In this document: positions 38,198 to 47,298 of the stretch, one piece after another
How the letters are laid out: the number at the start of each line of letters is the position of its first letter
Numbering within the stretch: the stretch's first letter is position 1
Source: an uncultured Pelagibacteraceae bacterium
GTDB lineage: Bacteria; Pseudomonadota; Alphaproteobacteria; Pelagibacterales; Pelagibacteraceae
DNA: 64,000 nt
Assembly (NCBI GenBank): GCA_902566785.1
Contig: CACFKI010000002.1
Location: 1-64,000, forward strand
Direction of reading: 5' to 3'
Notes under the pieces: model-generated
What the model was told of the DNA's origin: nothing
The model's input: only the letters and a program-made list of their open reading frames with translations
Database searches by the model: none
Program-made: the position numbers and the translations under genes

Positions 38198-39583
38198 TTG
38201 AACTTAATATTATTTACATTTATTGTTCTTCTAGGTTTCACAAGTTATTATTTTGGACGCAAAAAAGCATATACAATTCAATCTACAAAAAAAAGATTAA
38301 CTGCATTACCACAATTTTATGGTTATTATCTTGCAATCTGGTGTGCAATACCAGCCTTTATAATTTTTTCTTTATGGGCAATTTTCGAGCCCTCAATTGT
38401 AAAACTATTAATCTTAAGTGATTATTCAAATCAAGGTTATCTTGATGATGAATTAAATTTAATATACGAAAAAACAAAAGCATTGTCTCGAGGTCAATTC
38501 ACTGGAGAAATTACACCTTTTATTGAAGCTTCAGCTGAAAAATATTTAAGTCTTCGATCAATAGCTCAAAGTTCAAAAGTTGTTATAGTATTATCTGCAA
38601 TCATTGCCTCTGTTGCTTATGCTTATAAAAGAATTTCATCTAATTCTAGAACAAGAGAACCAGTTGAAAAATTTTTGAACGCAGTTTTATTTACAGCTTC
38701 ATTAGCCGCAATATTAACTACTGTTGGAATAGTTTTCTCACTTATATTTCAAACTATAGATTTTTTTAAAGTAATTCCATTATTTGATTTTGTCTTTGGA
38801 ACTCACTGGTATCCAGCAAAAGCATTTGTTAGAGATTCTTCCGAGGCTTTAGATCCGACAATGTATTCTGATACTTTTGGAGCGGTCCCTATTTTTGCAG
38901 GCACATTTTTTATTGCATTTATAGCTATGTGCGTTGCTATCCCAATTGGATTAATGAGTGGAATTTATTTAGCTGAATATGCATCAATTAAAGTTAGACA
39001 ATATGCAAAACCTTTAATTGAAATTTTAGCTGGTATACCAACAGTTGTTTATGGTTTTTTTGCTGCCCTAACTGTTGGCCCATTTTTGAAAGAATTAGGA
39101 ACCTCAATGGGTCTTGAAGTTTCAGCTGAAAGTGCTTTAGCAGCAGGAGGGGTAATGGGTATTATGATTATACCATTTATTTCAAGTTTAAGTGATGATG
39201 TAATTACTAGTGTGCCTCAAAGTTTAAGAGATGGAAGTTACGCTATGGGAGCAACTAAATCAGAAACAATCAAGAGAGTTATTTTTCCCGCGGCATTGCC
39301 GGGTATAGTTGGATCTATTTTGCTTGGTGTTTCAAGAGCTATAGGAGAAACAATGATAGTTGTTATGGCCTCTGGTTTAGCAGCCAATTTAACTTTAAAT
39401 CCATTAGAATCTACTTCAACAATTACAGCTCAAATTGTAGTTATTCTAATTGGTGACCAAGCTTTTGGTGACCCGAAAACGCAAGCTGCTTTTGCTTTAG
39501 GTATGTCATTATTTTTAGTAACGCTTTGTTTAAATATTGTGGCCTTAAGAGTAGTTAAAAGATATAGAGAGAAATATGAATAA
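38198..39583 (+). CDS. pstC: phosphate ABC transporter permease PstC
   Basis: PstC is one of the two phosphate-translocating membrane subunits. The start is a TTG preceded by AAGGAG at 5 bases, which fixes it. The 461-residue protein has an extended N-terminal region with membrane segments. The permease core contains IPIGLMSGIYLAEYAS, IEILAGIPTVVYGFFAAL and the EAA loop DGSYAMGATKSETIKRV. It is longer than the roughly 320 residues of the E. coli protein, as in many alphaproteobacteria. It overlaps pstA by 8 bases. Confidence 0.94.
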   Translation: MNLILFTFIVLLGFTSYYFGRKKAYTIQSTKKRLTALPQFYGYYLAIWCAIPAFIIFSLWAIFEPSIVKLLILSDYSNQGYLDDELNLIYEKTKALSRGQFTGEITPFIEASAEKYLSLRSIAQSSKVVIVLSAIIASVAYAYKRISSNSRTREPVEKFLNAVLFTASLAAILTTVGIVFSLIFQTIDFFKVIPLFDFVFGTHWYPAKAFVRDSSEALDPTMYSDTFGAVPIFAGTFFIAFIAMCVAIPIGLMSGIYLAEYASIKVRQYAKPLIEILAGIPTVVYGFFAALTVGPFLKELGTSMGLEVSAESALAAGGVMGIMIIPFISSLSDDVITSVPQSLRDGSYAMGATKSETIKRVIFPAALPGIVGSILLGVSRAIGETMIVVMASGLAANLTLNPLESTSTITAQIVVILIGDQAFGDPKTQAAFALGMSLFLVTLCLNIVALRVVKRYREKYE

Positions 39584-40844
39584 AAATAAAGAACAATTAT
39601 TAAATAAAAGATACAAGGCTGAGCAGAGATTTCGCTTATACGGTCAAAGTGCAATTTTTATGGCACTTTTATTTTTAACAATCTTTATTTTTAAAATTTT
39701 TTCAACTGGCTATTCTGCTTTTCAAAAAACTTGGCTCATTGTTCCAGTAAATTTTGATGCTGAATTAATGATGTTAGATGAAAATCCAACAAAACAAGAT
39801 ATAGAAGATGCGGACTATTACGAAATAGCACTTCAATCAATGTGGAATTTAGACCCTAACGCTAATGAGGATCAACAAAATCAATTAAAAAGAATGGTTT
39901 CTTATTTCTTTGAAAGAGAGATAAAACAAGAATTATTAAAAGATACAAATTTATTAGGAAAAACCAAAGAAGTTTACCTAACTGCATCTGATGACTTAGA
40001 TCAAGTTTTTAAAGGTAATTATCCAAGAGATTTACCTGAAGACCAAAGAAGAGTAAGCGATTATCAATTAAAAATTTTTGATCAACTTGTTGCAAATGGT
40101 AAGGTTGAAAGTAAATTTAATATTAGCTTTTTTACAAATGCTGACTCAAGAGAAGCAGAACTAGCTGGAATAGCAAGTTCATTTATGGGCTCAATTTTTT
40201 CTATACTTGTTTGTTTAATGATAGCTTTTCCTGTAGCGGTTCTAGCAGCAATCTATCTTGAAGAATTTGCCCCTAAAAATAGATTCACTGATTTTATTGA
40301 AGTAAATATAAATAACTTAGCAGCAGTTCCATCTATAGTTTTTGGTCTATTAGGGTTAGGCGTTTTATTAGCTATATTTCAACTACCAAGGTCTACCCCA
40401 TTGGTTGGAGGTATCACTTTGTCCTTAATGACTTTACCAACAATAATTATAGCTGCTAGAGCATCTTTAAAAGCGGTTCCACCAAGCATAAGAGAGGCAG
40501 CACTTGCTATGGGAGCAAGTCGAATGCAAACCACAATGCATCATACAGTTCCTCTTTCTATGCCTGGTACGTTATCAGGAACAATAATTGGTTTAGCTCA
40601 AGCTTTAGGAGAAACTGCACCCCTAATTTTAATTGGAATGGTTGCTTTTGTTAACACGATACCTGGATCACCTATGGATCCTGCTGCAAGTTTACCAGTT
40701 CAAATTTATATTTGGGCTGAAAGTGCTGAAAGGGGATTTGTAGAAAAAGTTTCAGCATGTATAATGGTCTTACTTGGCTTTTTAATAATAATGAATTTAT
40801 TTGCGCAAATAATAAGACACAAGTTTGAGAAAAAATGGAGTTAA
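39576..40844 (+). CDS. pstA: phosphate ABC transporter permease PstA
   Basis: PstA is the second membrane subunit of the phosphate transporter. The 422-residue protein has an N-terminal membrane segment and a long extracytoplasmic loop of about 150 residues. The permease core contains [33 protein letters not shown] and the EAA loop [18 protein letters not shown]. The extended loop between the first two membrane segments is typical of the alphaproteobacterial form. It ends one base before the pstB start. Confidence 0.94.
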   Translation: MNKNKEQLLNKRYKAEQRFRLYGQSAIFMALLFLTIFIFKIFSTGYSAFQKTWLIVPVNFDAELMMLDENPTKQDIEDADYYEIALQSMWNLDPNANEDQQNQLKRMVSYFFEREIKQELLKDTNLLGKTKEVYLTASDDLDQVFKGNYPRDLPEDQRRVSDYQLKIFDQLVANGKVESKFNISFFTNADSREAELAGIASSFMGSIFSILVCLMIAFPVAVLAAIYLEEFAPKNRFTDFIEVNINNLAAVPSIVFGLLGLGVLLAIFQLPRSTPLVGGITLSLMTLPTIIIAARASLKAVPPSIREAALAMGASRMQTTMHHTVPLSMPGTLSGTIIGLAQALGETAPLILIGMVAFVNTIPGSPMDPAASLPVQIYIWAESAERGFVEKVSACIMVLLGFLIIMNLFAQIIRHKFEKKWS

Positions 40845-40845
40845 A

Positions 40846-41601
40846 ATGATAAAGATTAAAGCAAAAGATGTTGATGTTTTTTACGGAAAAAAACAAGCAC
40901 TCTTTAATATAAGTTTAGATATTGAGGAAAATCAAGTCACGGCATTAATTGGTCCATCTGGTTGTGGTAAATCAACTTTCCTAAGATGTCTTAATAGAAT
41001 GAATGATGTAATTGATATCTGCAGTGTTAAAGGAGAAATTTTAATTAATGACTTTAATATCAATGATAAAGGTTGTGATGTAGTAAGACTAAGAGAAAAA
41101 ATTGGTATGGTTTTTCAAAAACCTAATCCTTTCCCAAAAACTTTATATGAAAATGTATCTTACGGTCCAACAATTCATGGTATAGCTCAATCAAAACAAG
41201 AAATGGATGAAATTGTTGAAACTAGTTTGAAAAAGGCTGCACTATGGGAGGAGGTAAAAGATAGGTTGCATGAACCTGGAACTGGATTATCTGGAGGGCA
41301 ACAGCAAAGACTTTGTATTGCTAGAGCAATTTCTGTAAGACCTGAAGTTATATTAATGGATGAGCCTTGTTCAGCATTAGATCCTATAGCAACAGCACAA
41401 ATTGAAGAATTGATTGATGAGTTAAAAAAAGAGCACACAATAATAATTGTAACTCATTCTATGGCTCAAGCGGCGCGTGTATCTCAAAATACAGGTTTTT
41501 TTCACTTAGGACAATTGATAGAACATGGATCTACTGATAAAATATTTAAGAATCCTGATAATAAAAAAACCCAGGACTATATAACCGGGAGGTTTGGATA
41601 A
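40846..41601 (+). CDS. pstB: phosphate ABC transporter ATPase PstB
   Basis: PstB powers phosphate import. The 251-residue ABC ATPase has Walker [10 protein letters not shown], the Q-loop in [17 protein letters not shown], the signature [15 protein letters not shown], Walker [14 protein letters not shown], and [13 protein letters not shown]. These are all the usual PstB forms. The frame is open from a TTG at 40825. The ATG at 40846 is preferred because GGAG precedes it by 5 bases and it gives the normal N-terminus. The stop overlaps the phoU start by one base. Confidence 0.96.
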   Translation: MIKIKAKDVDVFYGKKQALFNISLDIEENQVTALIGPSGCGKSTFLRCLNRMNDVIDICSVKGEILINDFNINDKGCDVVRLREKIGMVFQKPNPFPKTLYENVSYGPTIHGIAQSKQEMDEIVETSLKKAALWEEVKDRLHEPGTGLSGGQQQRLCIARAISVRPEVILMDEPCSALDPIATAQIEELIDELKKEHTIIIVTHSMAQAARVSQNTGFFHLGQLIEHGSTDKIFKNPDNKKTQDYITGRFG

Positions 41602-42308
41602 TGCCTGAAGCACCACATACAGTTAAATCTTACGAAGAAGAACTAAAAAATCTGAATGCTAATATAATTAAAATGGGAAGCTCATGTGAGGAAGCTTTGG
41701 GTAAAGCAATTCAAGCCATTACTACAAGAAATAGCGACTTTGCGGAAGCCGTAATTAATGATGATGAAAAAATAGATAAATATGAAACTTTGATTGAACA
41801 ACAAGTTGTAAATTTAATTGCTTTGAGACAACCTATGGCAATTGATTTAAGAGAGACAGTAACAGCTTTGAAAATGTCTTCAGATTTAGAAAGAATAGGT
41901 GATTTAGCAAAAAATATATCCAAGAGAACACTTTTACTTAATGAAAATCTTCCAAAGAACTTGGTAGATTCATTAAATAGAGCATCTACCAGTGTTCAAA
42001 AACAATTAAAATCAACATTAGACGCTTATCTAGAAAGATCTGCGCCAATGGCAGTAAATGTTTGGGAAGGTGATGAGCAAATAGATGATTTAACAAATCT
42101 TTGTATGCAAGAAGTTATAAAATATCTTAAAGAAAATGAAAAAAATTTAGAGGATGGAACTCACTTGTTGTTTGTGACCAAAAATATTGAGCGTATTGGT
42201 GATCATACTACGAATGTTGCAGAACAAATTTTTTATTTAGTTAAAGGTGAATATTTAGAAGGTGACAGACCTAAGGGCACCGTGCCAATTGTAACTGGAG
42301 AAAAATAA
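41601..42308 (+). CDS. phoU: phosphate signalling protein PhoU
   Basis: PhoU links the Pst transporter to PhoR and keeps the Pho regulon off when phosphate is plentiful. The 235-residue helical protein has two PhoU repeats, with the metal-cluster-like signatures SSDLERIGDLAKNISKR (about 91-107) and TKNIERIGDHTTNVAEQ (about 193-209). It lies between pstB and phoB, the standard alphaproteobacterial order. Confidence 0.95.
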   Translation: MPEAPHTVKSYEEELKNLNANIIKMGSSCEEALGKAIQAITTRNSDFAEAVINDDEKIDKYETLIEQQVVNLIALRQPMAIDLRETVTALKMSSDLERIGDLAKNISKRTLLLNENLPKNLVDSLNRASTSVQKQLKSTLDAYLERSAPMAVNVWEGDEQIDDLTNLCMQEVIKYLKENEKNLEDGTHLLFVTKNIERIGDHTTNVAEQIFYLVKGEYLEGDRPKGTVPIVTGEK

Positions 42309-42311
42309 TTT

Positions 42312-42995
42312 ATGTCAGCTCATGTTTTTATAGCTGAAGATGAAGCATCAATTGTTAGTTTGTTAAAGTACAATCTTGAAAAAGAAGGTTATAAAGTCAG
42401 TCATTCAGAAAATGGAGAAGATGCTCTTAAACAAATAAAATCAAAACAGCCAGATTTGATATTAATGGATTGGATGTTACCTGAATTATCTGGTGTTGAA
42501 ATTTGCAAAAACTTAAAAAAAGATAATAAGTTTAATGATATTCCTGTCATTATGTTAACTGCAAAAGGGGAGGAAGAAGATAAATTAAAAGCATTTGATA
42601 CAGGTGCAGATGATTATGTAACTAAACCTTTTAGTCAAAAAGAATTAAATGCTAGAATTAAATCTTTATTGAGAAGATCTAAACCTCAATCATCATCAGA
42701 CATTGTAGAATTTACTGATTTAAAAATAGATCGGATTACAAAAAGAGTTTACAGAAATGATAAAGAAATTACTTTAGGTCCAACTGAATTTAAACTATTA
42801 GATTTTTTTATCAAAAATCCAAAAAGAGTTTATTCAAGAGAACAACTTCTAAATAATGTTTGGGGGGAAGATATATATGTTGAGTCTAGAACAGTAGATG
42901 TTCATATTAGAAGATTAAGACAAGCAATTAACATACAAAATACAAAACCTTTAATTAGAACAGTGAGATCAGCTGGTTATTCTTTAGAATCTTGA
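42312..42995 (+). CDS. phoB: phosphate regulon response regulator PhoB
   Basis: PhoB binds Pho boxes after phosphorylation by PhoR. The 227-residue protein has a receiver domain with Asp53 in LILMDWMLPE and Lys in YVTKPFS. The C-terminal OmpR-type winged helix has LGPTEFKLLDFF, SREQLLNNVWG and RTVDVHIRRLRQAI. It presumably acts at the boxes found before pstS, plcP and the lipid kinase. Its 3' end overlaps the convergent phosphatase gene by 19 bases. Confidence 0.96.
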   Translation: MSAHVFIAEDEASIVSLLKYNLEKEGYKVSHSENGEDALKQIKSKQPDLILMDWMLPELSGVEICKNLKKDNKFNDIPVIMLTAKGEEEDKLKAFDTGADDYVTKPFSQKELNARIKSLLRRSKPQSSSDIVEFTDLKIDRITKRVYRNDKEITLGPTEFKLLDFFIKNPKRVYSREQLLNNVWGEDIYVESRTVDVHIRRLRQAINIQNTKPLIRTVRSAGYSLES

Positions 42996-43501
42996 AGATC
43001 TTTGGGTCTTATAAATTCTTTTAAAACTCCTTTTTTCTCAACTTCATTCCAGGATTTAATATCAAACTCAATTTTTGCAAATGCAGCTGTTGGGAATTTA
43101 TAATTCATTAGTTTAAAATTATTCGTATTATGATTTTTTGTAAGATTTCGTACTAAATTTTTCACTGATGGTTCATGGTTTATAATCAAAATTGATTTAT
43201 ATTCACTGGATATTTCTTTAATTTTTTTTGTAATTGCATTCTCATCAACTAAATATAAATCTTTTGAAAAATTAATTTTTTTTGGTTTATTAATTTTCTT
43301 GGACAAAATTTGAAAAGTTTTTTTTGTCCTTTTTGATGATGAAATTAATGCATAATCAAATTTAAATTTTTTTTTAACAAAAAATTCACAAATCGTTTTT
43401 GCATTTTTCTTGCCTCTTTTACTTAGCGGTCTATCAAAATCATTAATACTTAAATCATCCCAACTAGATTTTGCGTGTCTCATGACGTATAATTGATACA
43501 T
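42977..43501 (-). CDS. SixA-like histidine phosphatase
   Basis: The 174-residue protein is in the histidine phosphatase superfamily. It opens with MYQLYVMRHAKSSWDD (RHG-type motif with catalytic His) and has FDRPLSKRGKKNAKTI. ISSSKRTKKTFQIL and the second catalytic His region IINHEPSVKNLVRN follow. SixA removes phosphate from histidine on phosphotransfer proteins. The frame is open further upstream to 43594, but that would overlap ppk. The ATG at 43501 gives the family N-terminus and leaves 13 bases to the divergent ppk. Confidence 0.85.
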   Translation of the reverse strand: MYQLYVMRHAKSSWDDLSINDFDRPLSKRGKKNAKTICEFFVKKKFKFDYALISSSKRTKKTFQILSKKINKPKKINFSKDLYLVDENAITKKIKEISSEYKSILIINHEPSVKNLVRNLTKNHNTNNFKLMNYKFPTAAFAKIEFDIKSWNEVEKKGVLKEFIRPKDLQDSKE

Positions 43502-43514
43502 AAAATCTAAATAT

Positions 43515-45671
43515 ATGACTGCTTTAAAAAAACAACATAAAGAAGAGCTGAAATCTAAATATATAAATAGAGAGCTTTCTTGGTTAAAATTCAACGACAG
43601 AGTTCTTTTAGAAGCGCAAAATATCGAAAATCCACTTTATGAAAGAGTAAAATTTTTATCAATTGCTGGGTCTAATCTAGATGAATTTTTTATGGTCCGT
43701 GTTGCTGGATTATATAGCCAAATAAAACAAGAAGTTGACTCATTAAGTTCTGATGGTCTGACACCCGATGAACAAATGGATGAGGTAGTACTTGAAACTA
43801 AAAATTTATTTAAAAAACAGAACAAAATTTTTATTCAACTGATTATGGAATTAAAAAAAAATAATATCAGTTTAGTTAAGCCAGTTAATTTAAATACTAA
43901 GGATAAAAAAAAACTTCTAGAAATATTTAAAGAAGAGATTTACCCTTTATTAACACCATCAGCAATTGACCCTGCACATCCATTTCCATTTATAATCAAT
44001 CAAGGAAGAGCAATTGTAATGAAGTTAAGAAAAAAAAATAAAAAAAGGATTTTAAACTCAATAATTGTAATACCGAAAGCATTATCTAGATTTATTGAAA
44101 TAGAGTCTTCAAAAGATCATAAGAAGTTTGTTATTCTCGATGATGTAATAAGTTTTTTTGCTAATGAAATTTTTCCAGATCATTATTTAGAAAAAAAAAT
44201 GATTTTTAGAGTAATAAGAGATAGCGATGTGGAGATTCAAGAGGAAGCAGAAGATTTGGTTAGATCTTTTGAATTGGCTTTAAAAAGACGTAGAACGGGT
44301 GATATTGTTCGTTTAGAGGTTCTTGAAAATAGTGATAATGAATTGGTAAAATTTATAACTAATAAATTAGAAATAAATTCTGACTATATTTATGATGTTG
44401 CTGGCCTTGTTGGAATTCAAGATATAGATCAAATATGTAAAATAAAAAATCCAAAATTAAGATTTAAACATTTTACACCTAGAGAAGTTGAAAGATTAAA
44501 AGAATACAATGATAATTTTTTTGAAACTATTAAAAAGAAAGATTTAGTTGTTCATCATCCTTTTGAAACATTTGACTCAGTAATTGAATTTTTAAACCAA
44601 GCAGCAAATGATAAAAAAGTTATAGCTATAAAACAAACTCTATATAGAACAACTTTAGACTCACCTATTGTTAAAGCTTTAATAACAGCAGCAGAAAATG
44701 GAAAAACAGTAACTGCTTTAATTGAAATTAAAGCTAGATTTGATGAGGAAGCTAATATTCAACTATCAAGAAGTTTAGAAAAAGTAGGTGTTCAAATTGT
44801 TTATGGTTTTGCCAAATATAAAACTCATGCAAAATCTTCATTAGTTTTAAGAAGAGAACAAGGTAAAATACAAACTTATTTTCATTTAGGAACTGGCAAT
44901 TATCATCCTGTAAATGCTAAGATTTATACTGATTTGTCTTTATTTAGTTCTGATAAAAAAATGGCATCAGATGTTGAAAAGTTTTTTAATTATGTAACAG
45001 GTTACGCAAAACCAAAAAATTTAAACAAAATTTCTATTTCACCAGTAAATATGAGACAAACCTTAAATGAAAATATTGATGCTGAAATTAAAAATTCTAA
45101 AAATGGAAAATTTGCAGCTATTTGGGCTAAAATGAATTCTTTAGTAGATCCAGAAATTATTGATAAATTTTATGAAGCTTCGAATGCTGGTGTAAAAATT
45201 CATTTATTTGTAAGGGGTGTTTGTTGTTTAAGACCAGGAGTAAAAGATAGATCAGAAAACATAGTTGTAAAAAGTATCATAGGAAGATTTTTAGAGCACT
45301 CTAGAATTTACTGCTTTAGTAATGGTACAAAAAAAATGCCTAATAGAAATGCAAAAGTATATATTTCTTCAGCCGATTTAATGCCGAGAAATTTAAATAG
45401 AAGAGTAGAACTTCTAGTGCCAATTGAAAATGAAACTGTTCATGAGCAAATTTTAGATCAAATAATGTTAGCAAATTATCTTGATACCAGTCAGAGCTGG
45501 GAGCTCAATGCTGATGGTAATTATAAAAAAATTAAATATAGTAAGAACGATTCCTTTTCAGCTCATGAATATTTTATGAATAATCCGAGCTTATCTGGAA
45601 GAGGTAAAGCTAAACTAAAAATGCAGCCTAAACAACTGCACTTAAGATTGATTAAAAGTGGAAGTAATTAA
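43515..45671 (+). CDS. ppk: polyphosphate kinase
   Basis: PPK1 makes polyphosphate from ATP and stores phosphate. The 718-residue protein shows the family N-terminus YINRELSWLKFNDRVLLEAQ, then DEFFMVRVAGL. The active-site segments are the phosphohistidine region KYKTHAKSSLVLRRE and the later FLEHSRIYCFSNG. The C-terminal region has SSADLMPRNLNRRVELLVP. The length matches the family. It overlaps ppx by 14 bases, pairing synthesis and breakdown of polyphosphate in one operon. Confidence 0.95.
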   Translation: MTALKKQHKEELKSKYINRELSWLKFNDRVLLEAQNIENPLYERVKFLSIAGSNLDEFFMVRVAGLYSQIKQEVDSLSSDGLTPDEQMDEVVLETKNLFKKQNKIFIQLIMELKKNNISLVKPVNLNTKDKKKLLEIFKEEIYPLLTPSAIDPAHPFPFIINQGRAIVMKLRKKNKKRILNSIIVIPKALSRFIEIESSKDHKKFVILDDVISFFANEIFPDHYLEKKMIFRVIRDSDVEIQEEAEDLVRSFELALKRRRTGDIVRLEVLENSDNELVKFITNKLEINSDYIYDVAGLVGIQDIDQICKIKNPKLRFKHFTPREVERLKEYNDNFFETIKKKDLVVHHPFETFDSVIEFLNQAANDKKVIAIKQTLYRTTLDSPIVKALITAAENGKTVTALIEIKARFDEEANIQLSRSLEKVGVQIVYGFAKYKTHAKSSLVLRREQGKIQTYFHLGTGNYHPVNAKIYTDLSLFSSDKKMASDVEKFFNYVTGYAKPKNLNKISISPVNMRQTLNENIDAEIKNSKNGKFAAIWAKMNSLVDPEIIDKFYEASNAGVKIHLFVRGVCCLRPGVKDRSENIVVKSIIGRFLEHSRIYCFSNGTKKMPNRNAKVYISSADLMPRNLNRRVELLVPIENETVHEQILDQIMLANYLDTSQSWELNADGNYKKIKYSKNDSFSAHEYFMNNPSLSGRGKAKLKMQPKQLHLRLIKSGSN

Positions 45672-47169
45672 AAGTAAAAATAGTTTAAAATTAAAACAGG
45701 CAAAATTAGCTATAATAGATATTGGATCAAACTCTATAAGAATGCTAATTTATGAAGATTTTAGTTCTTCTCGTGTGCCTTTTTTTAATGAAAAAGCAGT
45801 TTGTGAACTTGGAAAAAATTTAGATAAATCCAAAAAACTTCACAGATCTGGTACCGAATATGCTTTAAAAGTTTTAAAAAGATTCTCTGAAATTTTAAAT
45901 GTTTCAAAAATCACAAATCTTAAAATCATTGCAACAGCAGTTTTAAGAGAAGCAACTGATACAAAACCATTTATTAATGAAGTTGAAAAACTTTTTAAAA
46001 CTAAGATTAATATATTATCTGGTGAAGAAGAAGCTGAATGCTCAGCTGAGGGAGTAAAAATAGGCTTTGAAAATGTCAATGGATTAGTTGCTGATCTTGG
46101 AGGTGGAAGTTTAGAATTAGCTCGAGTTGAAAATAATATAGTTACTAATAAAACCTCATTACCTGTTGGAGTTTTAAGATTATTAAATAATCCTATAGTT
46201 AAAAAAAGAAATTTAGCAAAATATATCAAAAAATTATTAAGAGAAGAAAAATGGCTTTCAAAAAAGAAATTTAATAATCTATATTTAGTTGGAGGTACCT
46301 GGCGAGCATTATTTAAATTACATCTTTTTCAAAATAATCATCCGGTACATATAATTCATCAATATAGTATTGATAACAATGTTTTATCTAAGTTTGTTGA
46401 AAAAATTTCATCTTTTAATAAATCTAAACTTAAAACAGTTGAGTATATTTCAAAATCTAGAACAGCGTATTTACCTTATAGTTGCATTATACTTGATGAA
46501 ATTATGAGAGTTACAAATCCAAGAAATATAATTTGTTCTATAAGCGGTTTGCGTGAAGGTTCTTTATCAATTGACTATTTTAAAGATGTAAAAGAATCAG
46601 AAATTTTTCATAAAGCACTTGAGAATATTGCAAAAAAAAGAGGTGATCTAGGATCGAACTATAAAAAATATTATGATTTTATTCAGCCAGTTTTTGAAGG
46701 CAATGAACATTTTAATAAGAAATTATTATATCTGGCATGTGTATTAAGTCATATGGATTGGGGATTAGGAGCATTTCAAAAAGCTGAATTGGTATTTCAA
46801 GAAACAATAAATACTCCTTTACTTAGATTGACTCATAAAGAAAGAATACAATTAGCTTTGTCATGTTATTGGCGCTACTGCAGTATCAAATATAATCCAA
46901 AAATGGAGTATCTAACTTTTTTAAATAATAATGAAATTTTTTCAAGTAAACAAGTGGGAGCTGCATTGAGATTTTCACAATCATTGACCTCGATATCTAC
47001 GATATTCTTGGAGGAGTTTAAATTATATAAAAGAGGTAATGCTGTATTTTTAAAAATTCCATCACAGCATCAAGAAATAATCTCAAAACAAGTTACTAAA
47101 AGATTTAAAGCTCTTGCTAGAGAATTATTTTTAGAATCAAGAGTAATTTACTCAAATAATTCACGATAG
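45658..47169 (+). CDS. ppx: exopolyphosphatase (Ppx/GppA family)
   Basis: Ppx releases phosphate from polyphosphate ends; some relatives act on pppGpp. The 503-residue protein has the actin-like ATPase-fold motifs AIIDIGSNSIRMLIYE near the N-terminus and VADLGGGSLELARV at about residues 142-155. The C-terminal half is an HD-like helical domain. The start is GTG at 45658 inside the end of ppk. No ATG exists before the first motif in this frame, which supports the GTG. Confidence 0.92.
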   Translation: MEVIKSKNSLKLKQAKLAIIDIGSNSIRMLIYEDFSSSRVPFFNEKAVCELGKNLDKSKKLHRSGTEYALKVLKRFSEILNVSKITNLKIIATAVLREATDTKPFINEVEKLFKTKINILSGEEEAECSAEGVKIGFENVNGLVADLGGGSLELARVENNIVTNKTSLPVGVLRLLNNPIVKKRNLAKYIKKLLREEKWLSKKKFNNLYLVGGTWRALFKLHLFQNNHPVHIIHQYSIDNNVLSKFVEKISSFNKSKLKTVEYISKSRTAYLPYSCIILDEIMRVTNPRNIICSISGLREGSLSIDYFKDVKESEIFHKALENIAKKRGDLGSNYKKYYDFIQPVFEGNEHFNKKLLYLACVLSHMDWGLGAFQKAELVFQETINTPLLRLTHKERIQLALSCYWRYCSIKYNPKMEYLTFLNNNEIFSSKQVGAALRFSQSLTSISTIFLEEFKLYKRGNAVFLKIPSQHQEIISKQVTKRFKALARELFLESRVIYSNNSR

Positions 47170-47253
47170 ATTAAATTTAATTCTATTTTTAATTGAGTGA
47201 TATTTTTTTTTGTAACATTATTTTAATTTAAATTAAATAATTAGTTAAATTTT

Positions 47254-47260
47254 CTGTCAT
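47254..47260 (+). promoter_or_regulatory. isolated Pho half-site in the phoX leader
   Basis: CTGTCAT equals the classical half-site, and TGTAACA at 47211-47217 equals the local one. Neither has a good partner at 11 bp. The leader is 129 bases long. Regulation of phoX by PhoB is likely from its function, but the site evidence is weak. Confidence 0.3.
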
Positions 47261-47298
47261 ATTTTTCTGATTAAATTTCCAAATAAAAGGAGATTAAA

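Noticed and set aside
45840..46229. 129-codon minus-strand frame inside ppx
   Set aside because: Shadow of ppx, which is supported by motifs; the antisense product resembles nothing.
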